Shown here in pieces: positions 63,725-64,000 of a stretch of DNA of 64,000 nucleotides. Positions within the stretch are counted from its first letter, which is position 1. Every line of letters begins with the position of its first letter. The stretch comes from Hymenobacter puniceus (GTDB taxonomy: Bacteria > Bacteroidota > Bacteroidia > Cytophagales > Hymenobacteraceae): the NCBI RefSeq assembly GCF_014333525.1, contig NZ_JACSCX010000001.1, positions 930,001 through 994,000 on the forward strand, written 5' to 3'. A program made the position numbers and the translations under genes. The notes beneath the pieces were generated by a model, which was not told the DNA's origin, did not search any database, and worked only from the letters and a program-made list of their open reading frames with translations.

Positions 63725-64000
63725 TTAGTTGGTGGGGGCGTCTTTTTTCTTTTTGCGCAGCCGCAGCCCGATGGGGCTAGGCTCACTTACGCGAGCTGCA
63801 CCGGTTTTGTCGAATTTATAAGCCGCCGCTTCCTCTTCGACCTCTGGGGTACGGCCGCCTTCGCCCGGCTTCAGCGTTTCCTTGTTCACGGCCAGGTGCG
63901 AATCCTTGTAGGGCGCGGGGTATTTTCGGGCGTCGCGCAGGGCCCGGCGGTTTTCGGCGCGGCGGTTTACGGGCTGGGTCTGGGCCGAAGCCGCCGTAGC
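63725..64000 (-). CDS. C-terminal part of a secreted protein (right edge of window)
   Basis: A frame open from the right edge to TAA at 63727-63725 gives 91 residues. It begins ATAASAQTQPVNRRAENRR, which looks like the end of a signal peptide with an AQ cleavage site, so only a few residues are missing at the N-terminus. The rest is highly charged (ALRDARKYPAP, TPEVEEEAAA, LRKKKKDAPTN). No family recognised. It stops 13 bp before ytxJ, suggesting a two-gene unit. Confidence 0.6.
   Translation of the reverse strand, partial: ATAASAQTQPVNRRAENRRALRDARKYPAPYKDSHLAVNKETLKPGEGGRTPEVEEEAAAYKFDKTGAARVSEPSPIGLRLRKKKKDAPTN

Overview
The window looks like a stretch of chromosome from a GC-rich member of the Bacteroidota, most likely Hymenobacter or a close relative (order Cytophagales). 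This rests on GC-rich coding sequence, many SusCD-free Bacteroidota families (GIN/DUF2807, DUF6268-like, DUF4136, DUF2147, PorT-like barrels, YtxJ), few Shine-Dalgarno sequences, occasional TAnnTTTG promoter boxes, and dispersed palindromes of the kind common in Hymenobacter intergenic DNA. The genus call is inference. No rRNA, CRISPR array, insertion sequence or prophage is visible. One tRNA is present.

Layout. 1-3.0 kb: a probable phenolic-lipid cluster (FAD oxidoreductase cut by the left edge, type III polyketide synthase, methyltransferase). 3.1-12.6 kb: HDAC-family deacetylase, tRNA-Val, a PorT-like barrel, a DJ-1/PfpI protein, a thioesterase/DUF3616 pair, and a long-chain alcohol oxidase with an aldehyde dehydrogenase. 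12.9-30.6 kb: mixed envelope and housekeeping genes, including a B1 metallo-beta-lactamase homologue that has lost every zinc ligand, a GIN adhesin-like protein, a pectate lyase, a pseudouridine synthase, a cold-shock protein, an outer-membrane protein broken by one in-frame TAG, and a VWA protein. 30.6-31.55 kb: one AT-rich foreign-looking gene of the HrgA/COG2958 type (HARE-like HTH plus a possible PD-(D/E)xK nuclease). 31.6-43.0 kb: lipoamide dehydrogenase, EamA exporter, a large secreted glycosidase, a group III truncated haemoglobin, and the 2-oxoglutarate dehydrogenase E1-E2 operon. 43.3-55 kb: mostly uncharacterised genes, including a degenerate NERD/coiled-coil/TM/WG-repeat protein and a DprA/SLOG-like protein. 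55-64 kb: a saccharopine/alanine dehydrogenase-family enzyme, glycine decarboxylase GcvP, lipoyl synthase, OsmC and a YtxJ-like thiol protein.

Four functions in the window converge on lipoate chemistry (lpdA, sucA/sucB, gcvP, lipA), although they are not in one operon. Most convergent gene pairs are separated by symmetrical hairpin terminators. At two of the junctions a dispersed long palindrome occupies that position instead.

The most striking non-coding signal is a set of at least three families of long inverted repeats (about 80-230 bp, arms of 15-44 bp, often perfect) scattered through intergenic space. One family brackets sucA and interrupts the sucA-sucB operon, and another copy is nested inside a repeat of a different family.
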